A model generated the notes under the pieces. That model made no database searches and was not told the DNA's origin. It saw only the letters and a list, made by a program, of their open reading frames with translations. This document shows positions 8,953 through 18,034 of a stretch of DNA of 64,000 nt, in pieces; the stretch's first letter is position 1, and every line of letters begins with the position of its first letter. The stretch covers positions 1,922,001-1,986,000 of the forward strand of contig JAWMQN010000001.1 in assembly GCA_033283265.1 (NCBI GenBank), given 5' to 3'. This stretch comes from Mangrovimicrobium sp033283265 (GTDB lineage: Bacteria > Pseudomonadota > Gammaproteobacteria > Pseudomonadales > Halieaceae). The position numbers and the translations under genes are program-made.

Positions 8953-10461
8953 TTATATTTTTTTGATCCGCAGAAATCCACATATACGATCCAGATCCGG
9001 AAGGCGCGTTTTAGCGTACGCGATTGCATCCAGTCGGTTGACTATGGTCAACGCTATATATGAACCAATTGTGAGTCCAACGCCTCCGCAGACAATTTCC
9101 GCCATCAACCTTAATATCAATGGCATAGAACTACCGCTAATTGCCGCTAACCCGACAAAAGTTGCAACGCTTGTCGCAGCCACAATAATTGCCAGACTAA
9201 TGGAAATCAGGTCTCGCAGTGGCAGGCCGATAACGAATACCGACAGTATCAGCATCATAAATAATCTCAGCGCAAATACCGCTACCATACAAGCCGCTAC
9301 TTGAAGCGGGTCTCCCGAAGGTGCATACCAAGCCAACAAAATCAGTAACGTGGCAAAGACGAGCAGCTGTATAACCAACTTGGTGGACAGTCTGCCCATT
9401 GAATCCAGTGATACACCGATTACATTCGCGACGTAAAGCGGGCCAACACTTAGTGCAAGCACCTTCAATACATTTACAGATGGCAGCCAGCCATCGCCCA
9501 ATAGAAACAACACAATATCTTCTGCGGCGATATAGATACCCAGTCCTACCGAAAACGCATAGCATCCCACCAACAATATGCTTAATTGCAAACTCGTCCG
9601 CTGCTTATCGTGCTCATCATGCATCGAACTGAGTATCGGGAAGAGCGCCTGGGTTAACACCTTCGTAGGCTGCTGAACTGGAAGGTTTGAGAGTAGCATC
9701 GCTCGATTGTAGTAACCTGCGCTAGCGGCACCCGCGATTTTCCCGATCAATATCGGTCCAGCATTTGATGTCAAAAATTCGACGAATCCAGTCAGGGAGT
9801 ATTTCCCGCCAAAGCGAATGAAGTGCAACAGTTGACTACGGGAAAAATCGAATGTCATCGGGTGTTTGACATACACATACGCAATCACGCAAGTAGTCAC
9901 GTTTTGGAAAAGGAATGCGGCGACCAGTGCCCAATAACCCGCCCCCGAATACGCAAGGCCAATTCCAACACATCCATATCCGAGCAAGTAGGACAGTATT
10001 TCGATAATGGAAAGGGCCTTGAATGCGCGCTTTCGACGAATCAGACCCGTCGATATATTGGAAAGCCCTACTATTAAAAAATTTAACGACAGGGCTTTCG
10101 TTACAATGCCCAAAGATTCGATGGCAAAATAGCGTTCAATCAAAGGAGAAAGACCTACTACGACCGCGCAGAATGCCACAGAAACGACCATAGACAGAAA
10201 TAACGCAGCCTGCAAATCTCCCTCCTCTAACTCTGCCTTTTGAACGATGGCCGCAGATATCCCCATCTGTGAAAAGTACCCGAAAAACCTCAGTGAAATT
10301 GTCGCTATAGCAACCAGACCGAAATCGGAGGGCTCGAGAATTCGAGCCATAATCGCCATAAATACAAGCTGAAAGGCCATAACGCAGAGAACAGATGCAC
10401 TGCCCCACCCTATACCTGACATCAGACTTTTCAGCTTTGTCACTGTTGTAATACCTGTCAC
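8953..10461 (-). CDS. polysaccharide flippase (MOP superfamily, WzxC-like)
   Basis: A 502-residue integral membrane protein with about 12-14 transmembrane segments. The N-terminus GIGWGSASVLCVMAFQLVFMAIMARILEPSDFGLVAIA, including the ARxLxPxDFG motif, is diagnostic of the Wzx/RfbX-type polysaccharide transport family. It should flip undecaprenyl-linked repeat units to the periplasm, upstream of the polymerase at 5031. The 122-base gap upstream separates it from the VanZ gene. The length is normal for WzxC/TuaB-type members. Confidence 0.9.
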   Translation of the reverse strand: MTGITTVTKLKSLMSGIGWGSASVLCVMAFQLVFMAIMARILEPSDFGLVAIATISLRFFGYFSQMGISAAIVQKAELEEGDLQAALFLSMVVSVAFCAVVVGLSPLIERYFAIESLGIVTKALSLNFLIVGLSNISTGLIRRKRAFKALSIIEILSYLLGYGCVGIGLAYSGAGYWALVAAFLFQNVTTCVIAYVYVKHPMTFDFSRSQLLHFIRFGGKYSLTGFVEFLTSNAGPILIGKIAGAASAGYYNRAMLLSNLPVQQPTKVLTQALFPILSSMHDEHDKQRTSLQLSILLVGCYAFSVGLGIYIAAEDIVLFLLGDGWLPSVNVLKVLALSVGPLYVANVIGVSLDSMGRLSTKLVIQLLVFATLLILLAWYAPSGDPLQVAACMVAVFALRLFMMLILSVFVIGLPLRDLISISLAIIVAATSVATFVGLAAISGSSMPLILRLMAEIVCGGVGLTIGSYIALTIVNRLDAIAYAKTRLPDLDRICGFLRIKKI

Positions 10462-10583
10462 TTCGGCAATTCGAATTTATAACTTATTGCGCAGTTCTGC
10501 GTCTTCCAGGCGGCACACTCACGCATCAGGTTCAGTTTGTACAACGCATCCATATCATGTCTATTTCTGTGAAACCTGCCGCA

Positions 10584-11678
10584 CTAACACGGTTTTTGTC
10601 GCACTAACTTCATTTCGGCCTGGGAATGCAAGACGCCGCTCTGCAGTAGCGCGACCACCAAAAACAAGCCTGCAGACACACCTGCAAGATCAATCGCTAT
10701 ATCGGACCACCTGAACGTACGGCCCATCACAAACAGTTGCAGTGACTCTGTGGCAAGCGCGAGATAAGCCAGGCACCACATACGCCGGACTATTGCTTCT
10801 TTGGAGGGCGCCTGAACAAAAAACGCACAGGCTAGGAGGAAAAACGATATGAAATGCCCTACTTTGTAAATCGCTTCTTCCCCACCCATCCAGGGCAGAT
10901 ACAAATCAAAGACTGCGCCGATTTGATGCTTGATTTCCGCCGGCATCAGCGTTCCGGCAAGGGTTAAGCAGGCAAGCAAGGGCAGCCATTTCACGTTCGC
11001 GCTCGACCTGATGTACGGTAGTGCCGTCAGGAATACCCATAGACACAAGCCCAGCCACATCAGCAGGAAGAATTGGCTGAACCTTTGGTAGCGATCCGTC
11101 GGTTTTACGCTTTGCAACCTGATATCCTTCACCCAGGCCACACCCGTGACTCCGGCGAGTTGAATTTCCAGCCGCTGATTTACTGCACCTGCTACACCAT
11201 GCAAGTAGCCCGAATACTCCATCCAATCCGAAGTGCCATTCAGTGCAGCCAGTACGTGTGGAACCTGATACATGGGCGTTCCATTTTCATCCATGCCCAC
11301 CAGAATCACCCTTGCAGCTTCCCAGGATTTCTGCCCGGTACTAACGTTCGCCACCTTGATTTTGGCCTTAAGCTGTACAACTTCATCAGGGGCTATAACC
11401 CTGTTCAATAACTGACTGGCGGTGACAGTAGTTTCACGGCGTTGCGACTCAATTTTGATAGAGTTCTCAGCGACGCTGAAGGAAACGTTTCCGGTCAGTG
11501 ATATATTCCAGGCGTCCCTCCCGGTTTTTACAGCGAGCCCGCTTTCCCCGGCAGAGTTTGTCACCTGGTATCTTGGGATCGACTCTGACAGGTGCAGAGT
11601 TGTGACTATCAATAAAATTGTCGCCACAAGTTGCCAAAGTTCCGTCGCGATACGTCGCTGCACATTCGGCCGGTTCAT
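10584..11678 (-). CDS. VanZ-family membrane protein with periplasmic sensory/binding-like N-terminal domain
   Basis: I place the start at ATG 11678 (MNRPNVQRRIATELW), giving 364 residues. A longer frame to 11816 would run through the end of the upstream gene and adds a non-hydrophobic stretch. Residues 15-33 form a transmembrane helix, 40-190 a beta-rich extracytoplasmic domain (WNISLTGNVSFSV, EVVQLKAKIKVAN, LEIQLAGVTG), and the C-terminal 150 residues a VanZ-like four-helix bundle (GHFISFFLLACAFFV, LYLALATESLQLF, SDIAIDLAGVSAG). VanZ-like proteins recur in XrtA-type exopolysaccharide loci; their function is not established. The domain combination is seen in sequence, and any role in export or anchoring is inference. 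Confidence 0.7.
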   Translation of the reverse strand: MNRPNVQRRIATELWQLVATILLIVTTLHLSESIPRYQVTNSAGESGLAVKTGRDAWNISLTGNVSFSVAENSIKIESQRRETTVTASQLLNRVIAPDEVVQLKAKIKVANVSTGQKSWEAARVILVGMDENGTPMYQVPHVLAALNGTSDWMEYSGYLHGVAGAVNQRLEIQLAGVTGVAWVKDIRLQSVKPTDRYQRFSQFFLLMWLGLCLWVFLTALPYIRSSANVKWLPLLACLTLAGTLMPAEIKHQIGAVFDLYLPWMGGEEAIYKVGHFISFFLLACAFFVQAPSKEAIVRRMWCLAYLALATESLQLFVMGRTFRWSDIAIDLAGVSAGLFLVVALLQSGVLHSQAEMKLVRQKPC

Positions 11679-11721
11679 TTGATCTGGAATACTCGCCAGG
11701 ACTGCCTGGCGTCCGGCGGAG

Positions 11722-12531
11722 TCACCAACTGCGTCCGAATAAGTACTGCTGAGCAAAGTACCAGCAGAATCGCGGATTCGTCGAAAAGTACCGCTTCCAC
11801 AGGCGCCTCGGTTCACTCAACAAACGGAAAAACCACTCCATGCCAATCGACTGCATCCATCTGGGGGCGTGCTTCTTTTCACCGGCGATAAAATCAAATG
11901 CAGCGCCTACCCCGACCATCACGCAGCTTAATCGATCGACATGTTCAGCCATCCACCTTTCCTGTTTCGGGCATCCGATACCCACAAACAAAAAGTCAAC
12001 GTCACTGTCCTCGACAGCCTGTACGACTTTCTCATCCTCTTCTAAGGTCAAGGCACGGAACGGCGGCGAATAAGTGAAATCAACCTGGACCCCCGGAAAC
12101 TGCCTAGCAATAATACTTGCGACACTATCAACCAGTTCGCTACTGCTCCCGCCATACAGACCAATCTTCAGCCCCGCCTTCCTGGACTTGTCGCACAGCG
12201 CGACCATGATGTCCTGGCCTCTTACCTGCATCGCCGCTTTCTGCCCCAGCAGTCTCTGCGCCCAGACTATGGGGCGCCCATCAGGGATAACGAGGTCGGC
12301 GGAATTGACTACTCGTGCGAATTCCGGTGAGTCGAAAACCTCCATACACATATGTACATTTGATACGCAGACGTATGCGCCACGCTTCTGCGCAGCTGCT
12401 ACGACAAGAAAATCCGTGGCGCTCTCAAGATCCACCACATCGACATCCATCCCTAATATTCTCTCACGTGCGCTCAAATGGATTACATTATTCAAGATGC
12501 AAATATCTCCACGGCACCTGAACTCTATCAA
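11722..12531 (-). CDS. WecG/TagA/CpsF family glycosyltransferase
   Basis: A 269-residue protein with the WecG/TagA/CpsF signatures PDGRPIVWAQRLLG near residue 85, QVRGQDIM, KIGLYGGSSSELV, and GIGCPKQERWMAEH near 190. Family members transfer N-acetylmannosamine(uronate) or related sugars to lipid-linked acceptors on the inner face of the membrane. The ATG overlaps the stop of the XrtA-type ATPase gene by four bases (ATGA), so the two are coupled. The C-terminal tail (RLWKRYFSTNPRF) is the usual amphipathic membrane-contact region. Confidence 0.9.
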   Translation of the reverse strand: MIEFRCRGDICILNNVIHLSARERILGMDVDVVDLESATDFLVVAAAQKRGAYVCVSNVHMCMEVFDSPEFARVVNSADLVIPDGRPIVWAQRLLGQKAAMQVRGQDIMVALCDKSRKAGLKIGLYGGSSSELVDSVASIIARQFPGVQVDFTYSPPFRALTLEEDEKVVQAVEDSDVDFLFVGIGCPKQERWMAEHVDRLSCVMVGVGAAFDFIAGEKKHAPRWMQSIGMEWFFRLLSEPRRLWKRYFSTNPRFCWYFAQQYLFGRSW

Positions 12532-13451
12532 AGCGCATGGCGACCAGGGCTCTCACTCACCCCATGCAAGTCGACATTGATCTCATCCAGGATATACCTC
12601 CGGGCGACAGCCATGTCGTCGGTAATCTTCGGCACTCTCGCGACACCGCCAATTTTCCGCCCCTTAACCACCTCCAATATGGGGTCGACTCCCAGTCTGG
12701 CCAGACCTTTGGAATAACCATATATAAGGGCATATTCGCATAGCATGTTCAGCAACCTGGGAATTCCACCTGAGAAATAATAGGCTGCGTAGATAGCTGA
12801 GTTGTCAAAAATCGGATTCTGCGCACCCGCTTGTTGCAGGCGATGATTGATATACTTTGGTGCTTCTTCAATCGCCAGAGGTTCAAGATGAAACTCCACC
12901 GTCACGCGCTGGGCAAATTGCATCAATTCGGGCTGTCGCAATTTCGCCAATAATTCAGGTTGCCCGACGAGAATTATCTTCAGTAACTCATCCTGGCCTG
13001 TATTGATATTGTTGAGCAGGCGGAGTTGCTCCAGAGCCTTGATCCCCAAATTCTGTGCTTCGTCGACAATGAGTATCGTCGTTTTTCCCTTCGCATAACT
13101 CTGTATCAGGTAGTCCTGGAAATTCTTCTTTAGCGAAATTTTGTCCAGTGTGTGATCCAGGCCGAAGCTCATCGCGATCCAGCTGTGCAATTCCTCAGCG
13201 GTATCTTCATCGGTATCGGCGAGCAGGCCAACCTGGAAAGATTCCTCGTCGTGTTGATTAAGGAGATGTCGCAATAGCGTCGTCTTTCCGGCGCCCACCT
13301 CTCCGGTGACAACAGTTATTCCGGGCTGTGCCAGCAAGCCGTACTCCAGCATTGAATAGGCGAGTCGGTGCTGGGAAGAGAAGTAAAGGAAAGCAGGATC
13401 AGGATTTAGATCAAAGGGTCTCGCCGATAGTCCATAGTGTTCGAGATACAT
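12528..13451 (-). CDS. XrtA/PEP-CTERM-associated AAA ATPase (ExeA/GspA-like)
   Basis: A 307-residue protein starting MYLEHYGLSARPFDLNPDP, the typical N-terminus of ExeA/GspA-type ATPases. It has Walker A GEVGAGKTTLL near 46, Walker B TILIVDEAQN near 124, and a C-terminal winged region (GGIPRLLNMLCEYALIYGY). This matches the ATPase that accompanies exosortase-A exopolysaccharide loci. It probably couples ATP hydrolysis to assembly or export together with the neighbouring chain-length and kinase proteins. It lies 19 bases after the kinase gene and overlaps the glycosyltransferase gene by 4 bases. Confidence 0.9.
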   Translation of the reverse strand: MYLEHYGLSARPFDLNPDPAFLYFSSQHRLAYSMLEYGLLAQPGITVVTGEVGAGKTTLLRHLLNQHDEESFQVGLLADTDEDTAEELHSWIAMSFGLDHTLDKISLKKNFQDYLIQSYAKGKTTILIVDEAQNLGIKALEQLRLLNNINTGQDELLKIILVGQPELLAKLRQPELMQFAQRVTVEFHLEPLAIEEAPKYINHRLQQAGAQNPIFDNSAIYAAYYFSGGIPRLLNMLCEYALIYGYSKGLARLGVDPILEVVKGRKIGGVARVPKITDDMAVARRYILDEINVDLHGVSESPGRHAL

Positions 13452-13470
13452 AGTTCGCCATCACCTGGCG

Positions 13471-14283
13471 TCAGTCCGCCTTGTTGAAAATCGTGCCCAG
13501 GACGTGCACACCCTCCAGCAGGTGCAAACAGCGTTCCAGATCATGAGGTGTAGTTACGCCGCTCTCCACTACTAATAGCGTTGCATCCACATAGGGCGCG
13601 AACACCAGTGCATCGTCGTCACGCAGCAATGGCGGCAAGTCGAATACAATGATCCGATTGTCATCGCCATGAACGATTTCTTCCAGCGCCAGTTTCATTT
13701 CCGGTGAAGACAGGATTTCCGAGGTCACACCGGAGACCGGCGTTGCTGGGAGGATGGTCAACCTATCGATACCCGGGTCGATCAGCACTTCGTGTACTCG
13801 CTTCTTTCCCTGCAGGCATTCCACCAGCCCTGCCTCTGTAGAAAGACCGAGTTTCTGGAGAACATCGGGGCCCTTGAAATCCAGGTCCACCAGCAACACG
13901 CGTTGATTGACATCCTTGGCGAGCGCAATGGCGGTATTTACAGCTGTAAGCGTTTTCCCCGAATTTTCATGAGCACTGGTAATTGCCAGTGTACGCCAAC
14001 CTGTTTCCCGGAATTTTTTCAGTATTTGCGTGCGCAACTGGCGGTAGGGTTCGGCTCGCTCGTCATTTTCGAACGCGGCAACAATCCGGTTATCCAGTAA
14101 TGCCTTTTTGTTGAGGCTCTCAATACGAGCCTCTCTATCGCCACGATTGAGCGCATCGTTGATTCCCGATTTAGCAGGGCGAGCAACGACGGGCGGCTCA
14201 ACAGTTGCAGTTGACTCCTCGCCCAATTTCGCCTGCCTTTCGTGGCGAGCTTTTTCGATAGCATCTTTTACGTATTCCATCAA
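13471..14283 (-). CDS. CpsD/CapB-like tyrosine kinase, XrtA-associated
   Basis: A 270-residue cytoplasmic BY-kinase-like protein. It has a basic N-terminal linker (YVKDAIEKARHERQAKLG), the adaptor-contact motif AEPYRQLRTQIL near 76, a Walker A-like loop ITSAHENSGKTLTA near 101 and the A'/B-type motif VLLVDLDFKGPDV near 131. It partners the Wzz-type protein encoded 22 bases upstream, as in CpsC/CpsD pairs, and should modulate chain length and export. The C-terminus ends HVLGTIFNKAD and shows no cluster of tyrosines, so the usual autophosphorylated tail is absent. Confidence 0.88.
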   Translation of the reverse strand: MMEYVKDAIEKARHERQAKLGEESTATVEPPVVARPAKSGINDALNRGDREARIESLNKKALLDNRIVAAFENDERAEPYRQLRTQILKKFRETGWRTLAITSAHENSGKTLTAVNTAIALAKDVNQRVLLVDLDFKGPDVLQKLGLSTEAGLVECLQGKKRVHEVLIDPGIDRLTILPATPVSGVTSEILSSPEMKLALEEIVHGDDNRIIVFDLPPLLRDDDALVFAPYVDATLLVVESGVTTPHDLERCLHLLEGVHVLGTIFNKAD

Positions 14284-14305
14284 ACTATCCTCCAGTCACC
14301 AAGCG

Positions 14306-16072
14306 CTAACCGAGCAACTCAAACCAAAGCACGTCAAGCGGCCTCACGAACAAGTGCAAGCTGAGCAGCACGACCAAGCCACCGCCGACCAGCGCCCCTA
14401 GTATCCAGTATCTCCGGCGATTGGGATTTGCGGCGGCCTTTTCCGCTGGAGATTGCAAGTAGGGAATCGTAACCATAGGAGGGACACCCATTAGTTCGGA
14501 TACCTTACGTGCACTGTGAATACTTCCGTCCAAAGCCTCCAGCACCAGGCCGAGCCCCAAACCGGCTCCTAATGCCAGGACGAGTCCCAACACAAGAATG
14601 GCTGGGCGATTTGGACTCGTGGGCTTTTCGGGCATGATTGGCGGCTCCACCAGGGTGAAGCGCTGCCCCTTTCGCCCGGCCTCCAATTCACCGGCCAATT
14701 CCGCGTCCACCAACTTGGCTTTCAACTCGAGATTTTTCGCCCCTGCCAATTCGAGATTCCGCCGGAGATTGATGTATTGGCGCTCCACTACCGGGGCGTT
14801 GGCTGAGGAGTCAGTCAGAGTTTCTATCTGCTGACTCAGCTTCGTCATCTGCTCTTCAAGACTTTCTTTTTCAATGCGGATTGTCTGTAACTGATTATCC
14901 AGCATCAGATAGGCGGGGTTGTCGGGCGCCGGTGCAGGCCTCGATGATCCAGTGTCATCCAGTTGCGCCTCCAATTGATCGACAATTTTCCGCTGCACAA
15001 CAACTTCCGGATGATCGTCCGAATAGTTTGCTCTAAGAGCTTTCAGTTCCTCTTTGCGACTCTGCAACAAGCGCTGCAACTCATCGTAGCTACCAGAACC
15101 GCCAACCTGTACCAGCAGTGTTTCTATCTCCCGCTGCAATCGGACAACATCCGGGTGGTTTGCGGAGTATCGTGCAACTATACGGCTGTACTCGGATTGC
15201 AGGGCCTTGAGACGGTCGACGTCCCCCAGTAACGCCTCACCCGTGGGGAGCACCACAGGGGAGTACTTGGTGGTTGTTGCCATGCGCGCGACCAGGTCGC
15301 CCTCGCGCTTGATCAGTTCCTGGTAGCGGGCTTGCATACTCGCGACCTGGGACTGGTAACGCGCAACGTTCTGCAAATTGAGCTGGTAAACCTCGGGCAA
15401 GGCAGACTGGTTCTGAATCTTGAATTCAGATAGCGCAGCTTCGAGTTTCTGAATTTCAGCGTTCGATTTATTCACCTCTTCTCGGAGGAAGTTCGCAGTC
15501 GATGATGTCTTTTCCGTGCGTGTACGCAGGTTCTCATTTAAGAAAAGGTTCGCGAGCTCATTAGTTATTTGTAGCGTCTTTTTCGGCTGGTCGGCTTCAA
15601 ATGAGAGAGTGAATGCAATCGTTGAATTCATTAATCGACCACTTCGAGGATCAATTATTTCCGCATTCAGCAGATCGAGATCAACAGCATCAATAAAATT
15701 CTGGTAGACTTCTGTGCGCGGCATTCTTGCCAATTCGTCCTGATCGTAGAGTTCATGCTTTTGCACCAGACGCATGATATTTTCCAGCGTCAGAACTCTG
15801 GCTCTGATGAGTTCAATTTGTTGATTGGCGTAGCTGGTTACGGTTGAACGCACCATATCCTCGGGGACTTCCTGCTCCTCAATCAGGATTGTCGCGGAAG
15901 TTCTGTAACTGGGTGGCCAAATGAGTGCCACCAACACGGCCACCACTAGCAGGGCGCATGTCGTCAGGAGAATTGGTTTACGCCGACGCTTGAGGCCTGC
16001 AAGGTATTGCGAGAGGTCGGGGGCATCGCCATTCGAGCCCAACATCTGGGGTGTGATATCTACCGCTGACAT
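14306..16072 (-). CDS. Wzz-type chain-length determinant protein, XrtA-associated
   Basis: A 588-residue inner-membrane polysaccharide co-polymerase. It has a first transmembrane helix near 34-53 (ILLTTCALLVVAVLVALIWPP), a Wzz domain with SYRTSATILIEEQ, a long periplasmic coiled coil (about 160-460, many heptads such as LREEVNKSNAEIQKLEAALSEF), the Pro-rich segment VEPPIMPEKPTSPNRPAIL before helix two, and a final helix near 560-580 (ILGALVGGGLVVLLSLHLFV). The size fits the XrtA-type chain-length family, longer than plain Wzz. It works with the kinase encoded just downstream and the export protein at 17465. The 130 bases upstream (16073-16202) hold no gene. Confidence 0.9.
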   Translation of the reverse strand: MSAVDITPQMLGSNGDAPDLSQYLAGLKRRRKPILLTTCALLVVAVLVALIWPPSYRTSATILIEEQEVPEDMVRSTVTSYANQQIELIRARVLTLENIMRLVQKHELYDQDELARMPRTEVYQNFIDAVDLDLLNAEIIDPRSGRLMNSTIAFTLSFEADQPKKTLQITNELANLFLNENLRTRTEKTSSTANFLREEVNKSNAEIQKLEAALSEFKIQNQSALPEVYQLNLQNVARYQSQVASMQARYQELIKREGDLVARMATTTKYSPVVLPTGEALLGDVDRLKALQSEYSRIVARYSANHPDVVRLQREIETLLVQVGGSGSYDELQRLLQSRKEELKALRANYSDDHPEVVVQRKIVDQLEAQLDDTGSSRPAPAPDNPAYLMLDNQLQTIRIEKESLEEQMTKLSQQIETLTDSSANAPVVERQYINLRRNLELAGAKNLELKAKLVDAELAGELEAGRKGQRFTLVEPPIMPEKPTSPNRPAILVLGLVLALGAGLGLGLVLEALDGSIHSARKVSELMGVPPMVTIPYLQSPAEKAAANPNRRRYWILGALVGGGLVVLLSLHLFVRPLDVLWFELLG

Positions 16073-16202
16073 TGCATGTGTCCGTCGTGGTCTGTTGATT
16101 TACCGCTCGCGGAGCAGACTCCTGCGCTTGCAGCGGAGTGATCGGGGCAGACAGTGGGGTCACCCCGCATTGATTTGGCTTCAGTAGCTGTAATCTCGCC
16201 TC

Positions 16203-17459
16203 TCACAGGATCTCCTTCGGCAGTCGGTAGCTAACGCTCGCCGAAATAGCGTTGCTATCGCCAGCACCTGCACTTGACGCTTTATATTCCTGGGTACGGA
16301 AGCGGTAGCGCGCACTGGCCCACCAGTTTTCAGAGAACTGATAGCCGATACGCATACCCGCTTCACCATATTCACGTTCCTGCTCCAACGCGGAATTGGC
16401 ACTTTTTGACCAGCCGTAGTGCGTATCAATATCCAATCGCAGCCGCTCCAGCGGTGTCCAATACCAGGTCAGCCCGGCCTGGCTGTCTTCGCGAAGACCG
16501 CCGTCGGCACTGGGTGAGTAACGCGAGTACATTTCAAAATCGACACCGTAGTATTCATCACGGTAATCCACCGTGAAACTACCGGTAAACCCCTTACTTT
16601 CCTGGTCTTCGAACTCCACAAAGATGATCTGGAAATTTTCGAAATCGAAAGCGTAATAACCGCCGTCAGTTTCTGTGCTGACCTCGGTGGCTCCCAATAG
16701 CAGGTTGATATTCAGCTTTTCTGAGTAGGCCCAGATGGCGCCGGCCTGCAACCCGTAGGTGGTCGACTGGATGCGGTTGGTAGCACGATTTTCGTATCGG
16801 GAGTACTGCGGTACCAGTTGCAGGTGAAACCGCTCGTTGAGCAGGTAACTCCAGGCGACGTCCGCCATACGGTAGTCGTAATCCGAATAGAACTGGCTAT
16901 CGAATTCCACGTCCTGCCATTGCAGGCTCATTCGCAAACGCTGGCGCTCGGTTAGTGTCCAGTCCCACTCGGGACGAATGACAATTCGCTCCTCACGGCT
17001 GGCACCCTCGATCTCCGCCAGCCCCCCGAGCCCCGTATCCAGAAACTGGGTATTCAGCGTGCTATCTCGCCTATATTGCCCGAACAGTGAGACCGAATGC
17101 CGCTCCCAGTCGTAAGAAAGATCGGTGGAAATATCCTGATTATCGCTATCGAAATCGCCGGCCTCGGGCTCCGCCAATCCCGGTGACAGATCTTTGGTGT
17201 TTGCGCTGTCAAAGCGCTCGGAGTTCAGTTTAAGTGAAGTCTCGGCGCTAAATCGCGGCGTGGCCCACTTGCCGATGAAACCGGCGTCCGCAGTCCAGCC
17301 AGACAGCGAAATACGATTGTTCGGTGTCGAGCGAATATTGTCGTTGTATTCGTATTCCAGACCGGCACTGCCACGGAGTGAAGTCTCCGCCGCGCTGGCA
17401 GTCTGCGCCATGAGCGCAAGCAGGGCAAAGGAAACCAGATTCTGGAGAACCGCGCGCAT
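16203..17459 (-). CDS. outer-membrane beta-barrel protein of XrtA exopolysaccharide loci
   Basis: A 418-residue protein with a signal peptide (FALLALMAQTASAAE, cleavage near 24). It is followed by alternating aromatic/polar beta strands ending in WASARYRFRTQEYK and AISASVSYRLPKEIL, a C-terminus typical of Gram-negative barrels. It matches the TIGR03016-type 'PEP-CTERM system-associated' barrel that sits next to the export and chain-length genes in exosortase-A loci. It probably forms the outer-membrane conduit, since the partner export protein is too short to span the membrane as Wza does. It begins 5 bases after the export gene. Confidence 0.85.
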   Translation of the reverse strand: MRAVLQNLVSFALLALMAQTASAAETSLRGSAGLEYEYNDNIRSTPNNRISLSGWTADAGFIGKWATPRFSAETSLKLNSERFDSANTKDLSPGLAEPEAGDFDSDNQDISTDLSYDWERHSVSLFGQYRRDSTLNTQFLDTGLGGLAEIEGASREERIVIRPEWDWTLTERQRLRMSLQWQDVEFDSQFYSDYDYRMADVAWSYLLNERFHLQLVPQYSRYENRATNRIQSTTYGLQAGAIWAYSEKLNINLLLGATEVSTETDGGYYAFDFENFQIIFVEFEDQESKGFTGSFTVDYRDEYYGVDFEMYSRYSPSADGGLREDSQAGLTWYWTPLERLRLDIDTHYGWSKSANSALEQEREYGEAGMRIGYQFSENWWASARYRFRTQEYKASSAGAGDSNAISASVSYRLPKEIL

Positions 17460-17464
17460 GATAC

Positions 17465-18034
17465 TCAGGGAACTACGACTACGTCGCCGCTTTGCAACAT
17501 GATATTGGTGCCGAGTTCTTTGCCATTTTTCACGGCGGCATAATCGAACGCGATGGCCGACTGGCTGCCGTCGGCAGCCCGACGCAGGACCTGAATATCA
17601 TCTTCATCGGCAAAAGAATTGAGGCCACCCGCCCAGGCCAATGCCTGCGCCACGTCGACCGGCGCGACAACCGGGAATGCTCCCGGCCGGTTTACCTTGC
17701 CCAGCACGTAGACAATATTGCCATCCAGGGAAAGCAAAGAGACAGTTACAACAGGCTTGTCGTTGAGGTACTTGCCTATGGCATCGGACAGGTCTGCCGT
17801 CACCTCAGCCGGGGTTCGTCCCCCCGCCCGGATTTCCCCGGCCAGCGGCAGGCTGATGTAGCCATCCGGGCGCACCCGGACTTCCCTTGTCAGGACTTCC
17901 TCATTCCAGACAAAGACACCGAGCACGTCGCCAGGGTTGATACGGTAGGCAGCCACCGCAGAGTCAGCGTGGACATCAACAGCCAGAAGCAAGAGCGCAC
18001 CGAGTACGCTGAAGAAAGACTTATTCATTTTCAT
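17465..18034 (-). CDS. polysaccharide export protein (Wza/EpsE-like, short XrtA type)
   Basis: A 189-residue periplasmic protein with a signal peptide (SFFSVLGALLLLAVDVHADS), a Poly_export domain YRINPGDVLGVFVWNEEVL with VRPDGYISLPLAGEI near 30-80, and a SLBB domain VYVLGKVNRPGAFPVV near 115-130. There is no lipobox Cys after the signal, and the length is about half that of Wza, so it is the short export form of XrtA loci. It is the first gene of the minus-strand series and lies about 210 bases downstream of a strong sigma-54 promoter. Confidence 0.9.
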   Translation of the reverse strand: MKMNKSFFSVLGALLLLAVDVHADSAVAAYRINPGDVLGVFVWNEEVLTREVRVRPDGYISLPLAGEIRAGGRTPAEVTADLSDAIGKYLNDKPVVTVSLLSLDGNIVYVLGKVNRPGAFPVVAPVDVAQALAWAGGLNSFADEDDIQVLRRAADGSQSAIAFDYAAVKNGKELGTNIMLQSGDVVVVP

